DNA from: Notolepis coatsorum
Taxonomy: Eukaryota > Chordata > Actinopteri > Aulopiformes > Paralepididae
Length of the DNA stretch: 64,000 nt
Direction: 5' to 3'
Assembly (NCBI GenBank): GCA_963971535.1
Contig: OZ020589.1
Span: forward strand, 85,716,258-85,780,257
How positions within the stretch are numbered: the first letter of the stretch is position 1; every line of letters starts with the position of its first letter. The notes below the pieces were generated by a model. That model did not search any database. It saw nothing but the letters and a program-made list of their open reading frames with translations, and was not told the DNA's origin. The position numbers were made by a program, and so were the translations under genes. Shown piece by piece: positions 1-11,837 of this stretch.

Positions 1-133
1 CTGGCAATCAGAAGGTTCACCACATTGCATGGATGCCTCCGCTGTCGGTGTGCATGTGTGAGTGAATGTGAGGCATAAGAAGCATAAGTCCTTTGATAAA
101 AGTGCTATATACTGTAAATGCAGTCCATGCATC

Positions 134-296
<163 letters not shown>

Positions 297-329
297 ACAG
301 TGTTTCACATTTGGAAAAATAGTCATCAG

Positions 330-2618
330 TAAGAAGTAAAAAGTGCGATAACCGACACATGCATTTGATAGGCAGTGTATAAGAATAGGCAGGGTAAGAA
401 TAGTGCAGGTAAGTACAAGTTGTGTCAGGATATCCCTAATGTTTCCTCTTGCCACTAGGTGGTAGCAGATATCTATCACTGAAATGCCTGAGCAAAGAGA
501 TGGGTTTTAAGCTGTCTTTTAAAGATGTCTAGCGAGTTGGCTTCTCTCATGTTTTGGGGTAGTTTGTTCCATAGTTTTGGGGCATAGTTGATAAAGGCTG
601 CATTACCGATCCTCTTTTGACTGCTTCTGGGAGCCTCTAGTTGTCCAGCAGCTGATGATCGCAGTGTTCTTGCTGGTGTGTAATTTATTAGAGTGTTGGC
701 GATGTAGCTAGGTCCCTGTCCATTTAGAGCTTTGTATGTAAGGAGAAGAACCTTAAAGTCAATTCTAAATGTTACAGGAAGCCAGTGTAAAGCAGCTAAG
801 ACTGGACTAATGTGCTCCGTCCTTTTGGTTCTAGTTAGCAGTCGGGCTGCAGAGTTTTGGATTAGCTGAAGCCTCTCTGTGGTTTTCTTAGGGAGACCTG
901 TGAAAAGTGCATTACAGTAGTCTAACCGGCTAAATATGAATGCATGAATTAGCTTCTCAGCATCGTTCTGATTAATAAATGATCGTACTTTTGCTATATT
1001 TCTGAGATGGAAGAACGATGTTTTCGTCACTTTGCTAATATGAGAATTGAAGTTCAGTTCTGAATCTATGATAACCCAGAGACTAGTGACCTCAGATTTG
1101 ATCCAAGGGGTTAGTCCCCCCAGGTTCTTTATTAATGTTTCTTTTTTAGTTTTGGAGCCGATAATTAGAATTTCAGTTTTGTTCTCGTTTAGTTTCAGGA
1201 AGTTCTTACTCATCCATTTATTTATTGCCAGTAAGCAGTCTGTAATGGAGCTAATCGCTGTATCATTTGGTTCAGCAGATATGTACAGTTGTGTATCATC
1301 CGCATAGCTATGGAAATCTACATTATGTTCTCTGATGATATCACCCAGCGGTAACATGTAAAGGGAGAAGAGTAAAGGACCTAAGCAACTCCCTTGTGCA
1401 ACTCCATAGTTGTTGTCGTATATATCAGACATGTGATCTCCTAGTTTAACATAGAATTTCCTCCCTCTGATGTATGTTTTAAACCAGCCTAGCACATGTT
1501 CTGAGAAACCGACATGGTTTTCAAGATGATCGATTAATATATCGTGATCGATTGTATCAAATGCTGCACGGAGATCTAGCAGGATAAGGATGGAGATCTT
1601 ATTCTCGTCAGAGTTTAGTCTGAGGTCACTGATTATTTTGGTGAGGGCAGTTTCAGTGCTATGATATTTTCTGAATCCCGACTGAAATTCTTCTAAGATG
1701 TTGTTTTCATCAAGAAAGGAATTTATTTGAACTGAAACTATCTTTTCAAGTACTTTACTAATGAATGGTAGGTTGGATATTGGACGATAATTTGCCATTT
1801 CATTACTATCCAAGTTAGATTTTTTTAGTAATGGCTTTACAACTGCTGTTTTAAAGGCATCTGGGAAAATACCAGTCCTAAGGGAAGTGTTTATGATATC
1901 TAGCACAGGGCTTGAAACACTATTAAACACCCGTTTGAAGAAAGCTGTAGGTATAGGGTCAATGTCTGAGGTGGAGGAGTTACATTCTGAGACAATTTTG
2001 CAGAGTACATCTAATGTGATGCATGTGAAACTTCTCATGGTTACATTGCGCGGTTTGCCGCAATAAGCTTATTTCCATCATGAGCAATGCTGGCCCTGAT
2101 CAAGGTTATTTTGTTGTTAAAGAATAGTGCAAGTTCTTCACACTTAACCGTTGATGACTGAGGAGGTGTATGGGCAGTGTTGAGTAGTACATTAATAGTG
2201 GAAAAAAGGATTCTGGAGTTTCCAGCATTTTCTGTAATGATTTTATAGAAGTAATCTTTCCTTGCTAAGCGGATGGTTTTATTATAAGCAGTTAAAGCAT
2301 CTTTGTATATATATCAAAGCATATGGTGGTTTTTGTTTTTCTCCATTTTCGCTCCGCTGCACAACATTTCCTTTTTTCTTTGTTGACCGTATTATAGTTC
2401 AACCAGGGCGAGTCTCTAGTTTTCTTCTTTTTCGTTTTTAATGGGGCGACAGAATTTAATATAGATGACATTGCATCATTGAGATTTTCTACCATTTCAT
2501 TTAGAGAGCTGTCATGATTGTGTGGTTCATGTAGTCTGATAAGATCAATGAACTTTGATTCAGCCTTGTCGTTTAGGAGCCTCTTTTGAACTATGATTTC
2601 TTTTTTTGTTTTGTACAT
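330..2618 (-). mobile_element. 5'-truncated L2-like LINE
   Basis: A minus-strand non-LTR retrotransposon. The reverse-transcriptase frame occupies most of it, and the short 3' untranslated part lies toward position 330. The upstream end stops near 2618, directly against the foldback repeat. It keeps only a linker upstream of the RT, and the endonuclease domain is absent, as is usual for 5'-truncated LINE copies. The right-hand neighbour's left arm starts at this junction, so either the LINE inserted into that repeat or a deletion joined them. I found no target-site duplication. Confidence 0.85.
476..2618 (-). pseudogene. L2-clade LINE ORF2 fragment (reverse transcriptase), frameshifted
   Basis: The longest open stretch is 2038-476 (520 codons) and encodes a non-LTR reverse transcriptase: NYRPISNLPF near the start, LDLRAAFDTIDHD (motif A), a GVAQGSCLGPLLF block (B region) and the catalytic YADDTQLY. 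The C-terminal block ALHWLPVTFRIDF followed by TYKALNG is typical of vertebrate L2/Maui elements. Upstream, 2618-2292 reads as the LINE linker in a different frame, and the stretch between the two translates as more linker in a third reading. That implies small indels near 2040 and near 2305 (beside a TA run). The RT core itself is open and keeps the catalytic aspartates, but there is no endonuclease or natural start. The protein is not expected to be functional. L2 assignment rests on motif resemblance. Confidence 0.85.
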
Positions 2619-4277
2619 TGTTTGTACTTGATTTGTTCATCATTAAATCATGTTGTTTAATGTGCAGTAACACATTTGTAGATGCTTTGAAGAATGGATA
2701 TGAAAACATTCATAAAACTTCTATAAATCATTTGCAGATGCTATTGTGTGCCCTAATCTAAAGTGAAGCCTATTCATCATTAACAAATGTCTAATAGTTT
2801 GTTTATTTGTGGACTTTTATGAATACACACAAAGCAATTACCAGACTTGTCTTTTCATGTTTAACTAATTTGTTAAGACATTCATAAAACATCTATAAAT
2901 CATTTGCAGATGCTATTGTGTGCCCTAATCTAAAGTGAAGCTTATTCATCATTAACAAATGTCTAATACAGTTCATTATTTGTTGACTTTTTCATCACCT
3001 GTTACAAATGTTGTAGACAGCTTTCGGATACACCCTCCTTTGTGACATCAAACAGTGACAGAATTAGGACTATAGATAAATGCTATTTTATTAACACATA
3101 AATGGGGGGCACTAGGACCCAGGAGTACCCTGGCCAGGTATTGCTAGAGTATGTAGAGGAAGTATCACGCAAGTGGGACTTGACTTCACGTTTGTTGCCG
3201 TCTGTTTGAATGGAAGCACAATATAAATTAGCAGACGTAATATATATAAGTATAAGTTATTCGTGCTGTCCCACGCTTTTAAGGTATGAGCAGGCTAAAC
3301 ACCTTTTTGTTGGTAAATCTATTCCATCATTATACAGCCTGAAAATACAAATAATTATTACCCTCATGTCATCATCACATACATATACTGAGCACACATT
3401 AGGAACAAACACATAATTTGAATGTAACGTTAGCGCCCACCACATCAAGTACGTCTACACAAAATATAAGAGTTGTAGGTCGGAAATGATTAGATTTAAA
3501 TAGATTTACCAACAAAAAAGGTGTTTAGCTTGCTCATACCTTAAAAGTGTGGGGCAGCATGAATAACTTGGCTCTGCTAATGTATACCGTGCTTCCATTC
3601 AAACAAACAGCAACAAACGTGAAGTCAAGTCTCACTCGTGTGAGACCTCCTCTACATGCTCTGGTAATACCTGGCCAGGGAACTCCTGGGTCCTAGTGCC
3701 CACCAAGTTACACTATATGTTATGTGTGCACATGTATTTTATAAAATTGCATTTATCTATAGTCCTAATTCTGTCACTGTTTGTTGTCACAAAGAAGGGT
3801 GTATCCAAAAGCTGTCTACAACATTTGTAACAGCTGATGAAAAAGTGAACAAATAATTAACTGTATTAGACATTTGTTAATGATGAATAGGCTTCACTTT
3901 AGATTAGGGCATACAATAGCATCTGTAAATGATTTATAGATGTTTTATGAATTTCTTTTGAATTTTGAATTTCATTTGTTGAACATAATAAATGGTACAT
4001 TATAGTTGTTTTTTTCATATCCATTTTTCAAAGCATCTACAAATGTGTTACTACCATATAACATTATTTAATGATGAACAAATAAAGTACAAACAATGTT
4101 GATAATGAGTTATAAAATAAATAATGTAGAACTAATTTGTAAATGTTATACAAATATAGTTATACATTATTTAATAATAATGTATGAATGTATATTATAA
4201 ATGGTTTGTTCATGATTAGTTCATTATCTACAAATACCTTATAAAGGTCTTATGAGTGTTATAATAAAGTGTTACCT
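2619..4277. mobile_element. Foldback (long inverted repeat) element
   Basis: The left arm, about 2619-3325, reappears in reverse complement at about 3495-4110. Matching blocks, in order inward, are GTTTGTACTT.ATTTGTTC, AACACATTTGTAGATGC, the block ending TTAACAAATGTCTAATA, CTGTCACTGTTTG and GACTTGACTTCACGTTTGTTG-like sequence, then AAACACCTTTTTGTTGG next to a loop of about 170 bases. The right side continues past the left arm to a TAATAAAGTGTTACC-like end near 4277, a terminus I associate with fish non-autonomous DNA transposons. No transposase is visible. The superfamily is not assigned. Confidence 0.8.
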
Positions 4278-4472
4278 ATTGTTCTTGCAAGAAAAAACAA
4301 GTATCTAACTAACTGACTATCAACACCTCTTGCTATAATGAGAGGACGTGTAGATGACGTCGAGACACGAAGGACATCAGATAGTTCGATATCTTCATCC
4401 TCCTCTCTCTTTCTATCTATTTGACTCTATCTTTGTGGGGTGATATTTTGGCTTCTGTGTGCAGTCGTGTAG

Positions 4473-5110
<638 letters not shown>

Positions 5111-5487
5111 ATTCATATATTTATTGCGCTATGTGACAGAATCACTGATGTCTTCACAACAACAACAGTGCCAACTTTAGAAGTGACTTTCCTTTGTGTA
5201 TCAGATCATCCAGGTAGTGTTTATTGAGGAGGGCATATGGACAAAGGTACAGTTTTTCCATACATTTTACATTCAGTTTAAAGGAATACCTCCACAGAGC
5301 TTTCCCCCCCAAAAAACGCTATATTAATGCATGTATTGTTTGTTGTTTACATGTTGCAGGCATGTATCCCCTCCCTACTTCCCATTTCCCCACGTGGAGT
5401 GCACCTGGTTGGATAAATTACATGCTGGTGCTTTAGTGTAACATCTAGTGGCTAAATGTTATCTATAGCACCTTTAATATAACCTAG
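5111..5487. other. Spacer, no recognised feature
   Basis: I see no repeat family, coding signal or RNA gene here. It is the left flank of the DIRS-type insertion, which starts at GTT 5488-5490. Confidence 0.5.
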
Positions 5488-5690
5488 GTTATATATCGTA
5501 TAGCTTGCGCTCTGTGCTCTATTGGAACATATCCATATCCAGTCTAATACTGAATAAATGTCTTCACATGTACACACCCATCCGCCTGGCCACACCCCCA
5601 TCCGCTCCTCTACATAAGCGGGGATGTGGCCATACTAACAGCTCCTTCCTTTTTTTCACACCACGACAAGTGTCTGTATCCACCACTTGA
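5488..5690 (+). repeat. DIRS left inverted terminal repeat
   Basis: It starts GTTATATATCGTATAGC. Blocks such as CTCTATTGGAACATATC, CAGTCTAATACTGAATAAAT and ACATGTACACACCCATCCGC are found in reverse complement at 11697-11837. Relative to the right copy it has about 40 extra bases near 5590-5630 (CCCCATCCGCTCCTCTACAT). Confidence 0.88.
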
Positions 5691-5796
5691 GTTTAGTGCC
5701 GAAATAGTTGGAAAGGAGCTACGTTGAAGAGAAGGAGCTGCGTTGACATTATATCTTTGTTTTCTCTCTCACTATTTTCGAGGAAATACAGCGATA

Positions 5797-5949
5797 ATGT
5801 CTTCGCCACCGGAGTGTCTAGAAGATGATGATCATTCTGACTTTCACCGGTGCTTCGTATTAGGGGCTTGCGTCGCTGAGCAATCCCCGCCGGCATTACC
5901 TCCGGCTCTGCAATTGGACACTTTGCTTGGGAGGTGCTCGGCCGTGTGA
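5797..5949 (+). pseudogene. Possible DIRS gag N-terminal remnant
   Basis: The first ATG inside the left repeat opens 50 codons beginning MSSPPECLEDDDHSDFHRCF, then LGACVAEQ, before a stop at 5947-5949. DIRS Gag proteins commonly start with a short cysteine/histidine segment resembling D-x-H-x-x-C-x-x-C-L-G. The resemblance here is loose and one cysteine is not in place. Position just downstream of the left repeat fits gag. Nothing downstream continues the frame. It may be chance. Confidence 0.2.
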
Positions 5950-6319
5950 GGGCTGACGGCCTCTCTGGGCGGGTGATGTTTTTGCGATGTAGGCGTCAGG
6001 TGTGTCAGTTGTGGGGGGAACAACTACACAGCTTATGAAGGCCGGCTCCAGGCTGGTATCCTTTTTCGCTGCCACTTAGCGGCGTGGAGGGGGTTCGGTT
6101 TGATGCCCGCGTTAACATTAGCTCCTCATCGAGTAAGAGCTTTGTTTTCCTGGTACCGTGATTCCGAATCTGTGGTTCAATTCCCCGGGTCTCTGGACAA
6201 ACGGATACCCACTGTCGCCGTACTGGCCCCGATTTTCAAAGATGAAAAGCACCCGGTGCGAGGGAGGTGAGCTTGGTGTTTCATTATGAGAATTACTCCA
6301 TGCTCAAGTCGGCTATAGT

Positions 6320-6673
6320 CAGGGGTGCAGTCGTAATATGGGCGAAGGCCAAACGCCTGCGCATGCGCGCTCCCGCGCACGCGCGCGCGTGCACACGCAC
6401 ACGCATACATGTTCCCTCTGTTGCGCACAAAACAGATGATACACCTTGTCTCATCCTTCCAGTGAAGTCGGGAGATCAAGCAACCCCCCACCACACCTAC
6501 AGGGCTTGTATTTGGTTGTCGGTATCCTATTATTATGCAAAGTCTAGGTGATAAGTGGCGCAACAAGTCATTTTATCACCTAGACTTTGCATAATAATAG
6601 GATGCGCGCACTTCGGCCTCAGTGACGAAGGCCAAACGCCGTTTGACCGCGTTTGTCCAGCACTGCACCCCTG
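6320..6673. mobile_element. hAT-like MITE (354 bp)
   Basis: Ends are CAGGGGTGCAG (6320-6330) and the inverse CTGCACCCCTG (ending 6673). The flanks GCTATAGT (6312-6319) and GCTATATT (6674-6681) form an 8-bp target duplication with one mismatch. CAGGGGTG-type ends plus 8-bp duplications are hallmarks of hAT transposons. The subterminal GAAGGCCAAACGCC appears on both sides. No coding capacity. Confidence 0.88.
6524..6603. repeat. Perfect 31-bp stem hairpin inside the MITE
   Basis: 6524-6554 and 6573-6603 are exact reverse complements, built around CTATTATTATGCAAAGTC, and are separated by an 18-base loop. The transcript would fold into a long perfect stem. Confidence 0.9.
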
Positions 6674-6879
6674 GCTATATTCCACGAGGGACTTGTTGCC
6701 GGCACCGCTGTGTCTGGTAAACACCATTCTGAAGAGGGATGTGTGTTGCCTTTTTTTCCCTTCTTTCTTCTGATTAGAAGAGGAAAAGACAGCGGCTGTC
6801 TGAAGTGTTGGCCTGTATTGCTTTTCTCACTTTGTGCAGTTTTCAGTGGTAGCTGCTTAGCTCTCTTCTGCGTTAGCTA

Positions 6880-7020
6880 GTGGTTAGCGATAGCCGGGTT
6901 GAGCTAACTGTTAGCCAGTTAGCTGTTAGCTACAACATTAGCTACCCGTTTTCGCTCGGCTGGGAACGTTAGCTTGATGCTATCAGTTAGCCTAGAGTTA
7001 GCTGTTAGCTTGTGCTACAA
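6880..7020 (+). repeat. TTAGC-rich simple region
   Basis: GTTAGC / TTAGCT words recur irregularly (for example GTTAGCCAGTTAGCTGTTAGC). It is non-coding and part of the DIRS interior. Confidence 0.6.
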
Positions 7021-7592
7021 CCATTGGCATTAGCCGTGAGAATAGCAGGCCCTGGCACTCTGACTACGACATCATCTTTGACAGAAGATGTAGTCGGGCC
7101 TGCACCATGACCGGCTGCAGGAGGGGGGCGTCTCGCCGGAGCCTTAGCTTCTTTTTGCCCCGCCAGCGAGAGGCCTTTGTCAACGTGGAGACCAACCTGT
7201 GTTGCGGCCTTTCGCCCTCCTTCCTTTCTCAGCTTGTTATTCTTACTTGAGGGTAATGATGACAATAACAAGTGGCAAGTTTTTTTCACACATAAGCAGG
7301 GCTGTGCCTGTTCAAACAAGGTCTTCGGCTGTGCTGGCGTGCTTACTCTACACATTTGGTGTCGTATCAGGGGTAAGGTGGTGAGGGGTGGGTTTCCCCG
7401 GTTTTCCCCTGCCCCCCCCCTCCCCTCAAATATGATTTTGTTTACAAAATGTGTGTTGATTCACTATGTTTTTGGGGATACATTGTAAATCCCTCAGCTT
7501 CTGCTGGGGTTGTGCTCTTGCTTAGAGAGAGGCAATATTTTCTGAAAATTGTTTGGTCGCTGTCATGTGGACTTAGCAAGGCCTGTGACCAG

Positions 7593-9017
7593 CAGTGTTG
7601 GGAAAGTTCACTTTCTACATGAACTAGTTCGGTTCACAGTTGACAACTTTTAAAATGAACTAGTTCAGTTCATAGTTCAAAATTCAAAATTTTGAACTAA
7701 AGTTCATGGTTTCAAAAATGAACTAATTTATAGTTTATAGTTCTTTTTTCAATACGTTGCTGCAAGCTATTATTTTTCAAATGTATTGCCACAACCCATA
7801 ATAGAACCACAGAATACTGGCATTTCCATAATGCTTTGCTGCCGCCCATTCAGTCCACACTAGTAGCAGCTGCAGCTTTCATCTCAGTATATTTAAAAAA
7901 AACATGAGGAAAATACCTGCTGCTTGAATGGTCTTTATTAAGTATAATAATCTAAATATACTTAAAGTACCAAAAGTGAAAGTAGTCATTGTGCAAACAT
8001 ATAACATATAAACATGTGCCGACATAACACTGTACTAACACAACATGAGGTAGAAACCAGGCTGAGGTATGAAACTAAGGTTGTACCTCAAAGTTCAATA
8101 TTCAAAGTGCAAAACATTTACTGACTTTAACTAAAACTTTTTTTTTTTTTTTTTTTAAATCTTTTTCCCCCCTCCTTTTTCTGATTTTTCTCCCATCCCA
8201 CTGTTAGTCGTTATGCCAATTCCCAACCCCCTTCCTGGTTGTTGCGCACTCCCCCCTACTGTTGATCCGGGAGGCCGGAGACTGTCACATGCTTTCCTCC
8301 GACGCATGTGCAGCCAGCCGGCAGCCAGCCTGGCAGCGCAGATTCTCACCCAGAGAGTGTAACGTGTGGAAGGTCACACTACCTCCCTCCAGATCCTAAC
8401 CTCGCTGTGCAGGCGCCCCGACCGAACTGTAGGGGTTGCTGTCCACAACACCCAGGACCCACCCATCAGCTTTCCCACCCCTAACACTGCCAATTGTGTT
8501 AGAATGAACGACCAGCCAAGCTGATAGCAACGCCGAGAGCTGGATTCGAACCCAGCGTCTCCAGCGTTGATGGCGAGTGCCTTGCCCACTACACCACCTA
8601 GCCGCCCAAACTATTTTAAATGCTCATACACCGACGTCGTAGAGTCTGACTCTGAGCGAGTGCAGCGCCTTCTAAAAGTGCGAGTGCTGCTGCTCTACTA
8701 CCAGACTCCCCGAAGCTCCGCCCAGAGCGGTTGCCAGATTGTGTGGTTTTCAGCATTATTTTAAAGCCTGTTTTTACGGTGTGTTTTAACTGGGTTTTCG
8801 GCTGAAAGGCATATGAAATCTGGCACACTTTTGAACGCCGTTATAATATAGTGCTGAGAATGAACGCACTTTTGAACGCCGTTATACAGCGCTGAGAATG
8901 AACGTGTTCTCAATTACGTTCATTTAGGGGGGAAAACATCCGTTCAGTTCACGTTCGCCCAAAATACGAATGCGTTCACGAACGATCGTTCATTGAACGC
9001 GTTCAGGTACATCACTG
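7593..9017. mobile_element. hAT-like non-autonomous transposon (1,425 bp)
   Basis: The element runs from CAGTGTTGGGAAAGTTCAC to TACATCACTG. It is flanked by a perfect 8-bp duplication GTGACCAG at 7585-7592 and 9018-9025. The interior is rich in TGAACTAGTTC- and GAACG-type palindromic words, and a block of about 40 bp starting CACTTTTGAACGCCGTTATA is repeated at 8828 and 8868. No transposase is encoded. It carries the SINE at 8138-8606. Confidence 0.92.
8138..8606 (-). mobile_element. tRNA-derived SINE
   Basis: On the minus strand it begins GGCGGCTAGGTGGTGTAGTG (tRNA-like head with A box), followed by GGTTCGAATCC (B box, near 8545), a tRNA-unrelated body, and an A-rich tail seen as T19 at 8138-8156. 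The order head, body, A tail is the usual SINE architecture. AAACT on each side (8134-8138, 8608-8612) may be a short target duplication, but one copy overlaps the tail. Fragments of related elements occur at 51880-51995 (tail part) and 55783-55895 (head part). Confidence 0.88.
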
Positions 9018-9025
9018 GTGACCAG

Positions 9026-11557
9026 TACTTAATCGAGGACTTATGTCTTCTCTCATCATGAACAACGGCATTCCTCTTACAGTAGTGAGAGTGTACTTTT
9101 GCCCTTTTTTGTTGTGATGGATGGTTGTGTGTATCGTTTTCACGTTTAAGATCCACAACTGGGTTAGGTGTTGGCCTACAGAAGTTACTTGTGTAAGCTC
9201 TTGTACCAGGGCCCTTGGCCCCTCTCTTTGTCTGTGTTTTTTCTTCCTTTAGGGTAAAGGTGTAAAAATTCAGGTGGCAGGTTCGCACATGAGCCTATGT
9301 GAAGCTGTTACCTTAAACAGTTATACATGCGCTTCATGTAGCACGCTATGACTGGTGTCATGGCTCTGCTTTGTCATTGCATCGTATCAGGGTTGAGGGG
9401 TCATGAGGGGGTGAACTGATAAACCCTCCCTCCCCTTTTTTCTGATTGGTCAGGGGGTTGGACCTCCTGTCCTTCGGGCTTCCTGTCACGCTCTTGGGTC
9501 AGCGCATCACAGGGTAGGGAGAGGGGGGGGGGGAGTTCCCTGGTCCCACGTCACGGAATTCCCCCCGCCATAGAGTACGTCACTGGGCGTGTTTCTATTG
9601 GTTGTGAGACTTCCTTGAGTTCTTTTCAGGCTCCATGTTGTGGACCTCTGTTATTGTCAAGATGAGTTAAGCGGTGCGTGAGAACTTAAAAAGAAGTTCT
9701 GCTCTGCGCTCTGTTGCATATGTCTTGAGCTTGGTCACGTAGCTCAATGTTACATATATCTTTTTAATTATTACTCACGTGGGATGTCTCTCTGGGGGTT
9801 CCCTGTCTCCTCTCTTTTATACAGGGCAGGGTTGACAGGCCTGTTTTCCCTCGGACGCGTCATATGGGACCCATATCTGTGTCTTGGCCAGCTTCCTGCC
9901 GCTCTCCCAGGTGGCTTGGAGGGAACGTTATCTGGGTTCTTGTTAGAATTACCGTTGATATGTTTTGGGTCTCGACGTGTACATAGTGCTGGCCCTGGGT
10001 GCCGCTGTGTGGAACCACGCATGGGCGTGCACGCCTTGGTTGCTCATCATTGAAACAGCGTTTTTATGGGGCAACAAGGATGGAGTTTGTCTCTTCCGAG
10101 CGCCAGTGTACTGGGTTAGTCTCGATGAATTCTCGTTCATCTCTGGGGGGAGATAACGGAATAGATAAAAGCATTGGCGGAGGGGTCTCATGCTTTGGGG
10201 TGGGCCACCGGGCGCGGTGCTTTATGTTCTGACCGTCTTGTTGGCGCCCTATATGATGTTTTGGATCGACACGCGTACCTATCCCCCTCTTAGGACTGGG
10301 GATGGTGGCGTGATTAGGACACAGGACTGGTTCTGGTCGCGCCGGACCAGGTCAGTTAACACGTTGTCCGCCGGGGCGCAGATCTGCTGTTCTGATACCC
10401 TGAAGGACTTGTGCTTTTTCGGGGGGAAAATGCCGGGTTGGCCCGGGCGTTGCAGGGGTTGATGTTATGGAGGTGTTCGTGGTTATGTCACTGTGTGTTA
10501 TCACTATTGCTTGGTCCATATTGTGTTGTACCTTGCGCTGTGCTAAAGGAGCCGGGTCCTTCTCCATTATTTTTTTGCCCCTCTCTTCTCCTGCTTGGCG
10601 GGGCTGGGAGGGGGCTGTCGAGGTGGTCCTTGTACCCCTCTGGCATCCCTGTGTACGTCCTGGTCCGCCGGGCCCAGGTCCGGACCCGTTCTCGTCGACC
10701 TGTTGGCCTGGGTTAACCCCTTCTTGAGAACTGAAACACTTGTACTGCTGTATAGCCGGTGTATACCCGCAGTTGTGTTTTGGAGTTTTTTCTTGGGGGG
10801 GTTATAGGAACAACCGCATCCTGTTAGGTGGTGGTTGGTTTCCAGGTGTGTTGGTAGTGGAGTCGACTCTCGGGTTAGGCCGGGCTTGACCCTGTCTGCC
10901 TGCGAGTGTGCCCCCGCACCCTTCATGACGTCTGCCAATCGTGTCAGCCTTCTCTGCCTCTGCCCCTCTAGAGGGTCGGGTTTTTTTTGTGGAGGCGGCA
11001 ACATGGTGCACAGCATACCGAACGCCCCTTCCGCCCTTCAGGGCGGCGTGCTGTAGGGGGGCAGGGCATGCTCTTGGATGAGCCCTGTCCGATACGGTGG
11101 CGATTTGGGGGGTGGTGTCACTAGTGACCGCCTGGTGGGGTCTCGATGCTGCGGCGTTGTTGGCCTCACCAGGAGCCCTTTTTCCGGGGGGTCCTGACCC
11201 TTCCTGGGGCTGGGTTCTCCTTCTTGCTCCGCTGCTACGGCCTTGCCACAGGGTTGGGTTCTTGACCTTGACCCCGTGATATTAGGGATTGTAACAGGTT
11301 TTTTTCCCTTCCCGTTCGTTCCCTAGTGGCATGTGGGTTGTGCGCCTGTGTAGTCATGGGTTCTTCTGTGGGAAGGTAAGTCCCACGATCTGCTCACCCT
11401 GTGCGTTTGAGTTGCTAAACCCTCTTCGCACAGTCGGATCCGATTCCCTCCCATTCTCCACTAGGGGGGTCCGGGGGCTCGGGTCCTCCCCGGCTCTGAT
11501 TGTTGTGGGGGGCCTCAGCGGGTACATTTGTCGAGCTTCCGCTCTGCTCAGCTCCTG
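9026..11557 (+). other. Non-coding interior of the DIRS element
   Basis: About 2.5 kb, visibly G- and T-rich on the plus strand. It has only short open frames on either strand, and none shows a retroelement domain I recognise. A stretch near 9381 (CGTATCAGGGTTGAGG) resembles one near 7364 (CGTATCAGGGGTAAGG), so it contains old internal duplication. Poly-G/C runs occur (9521-9534). I cannot assign a function. Confidence 0.6.
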
Positions 11558-11646
11558 TGTTCCAATAGAGCGCAGAGCGTAAGCTATACGATATATAACA
11601 TACGGTTATCCTATAAACATAGTTATATGAGTATAGCGAGCGCTCT
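11558..11646 (+). repeat. DIRS internal complementary region
   Basis: The first half (TGTTCCAATAGAGCGCAGAG through GATATATAAC) is the reverse complement of the left end at 5488-5530. The second half (GGTTATCCTATAAACATAG through GCGAGCGCTCT) is the reverse complement of the right end at 11795-11837 plus 20972-20984. In DIRS elements this region templates completion of the ends during circle formation. Confidence 0.85.
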
Positions 11647-11696
11647 ACGCTGACTCACTGAGTACCCCGTGGTCTTCGCCTTTGGTGGTGAAAGAC

Positions 11697-11837
11697 TTGG
11701 GAAGGAGCTGTTAGTATGGCCAGGCGGATGGGTGTGTACATGTGAAGAAATTTATTCAGTATTAGACTGGATATAGATATGTTCCAATAGAGTGCAGAGC
11801 GCTCGCTATACTCATATAACTATGGTTATAGGATAAC
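11697..11837 (+). repeat. DIRS right inverted terminal repeat, main part
   Basis: It is the inverse of the left repeat and ends GGTTATAGGATAAC at the BEL insertion. The missing tip continues at 20972-20984 as ATAACCGTATGTT, where the first five bases are the BEL target duplication. The internal complementary region confirms this order. Confidence 0.87.

Noticed and set aside
5224..5436. Small frame left of the DIRS element
   Set aside because: Seventy codons with no recognisable feature; likely chance.
10411..11582. Several 70-150 codon frames in the DIRS interior
   Set aside because: Overlapping in all phases on both strands, Gly/Pro/Trp-rich, no retroelement motif; best explained by GC-rich composition.
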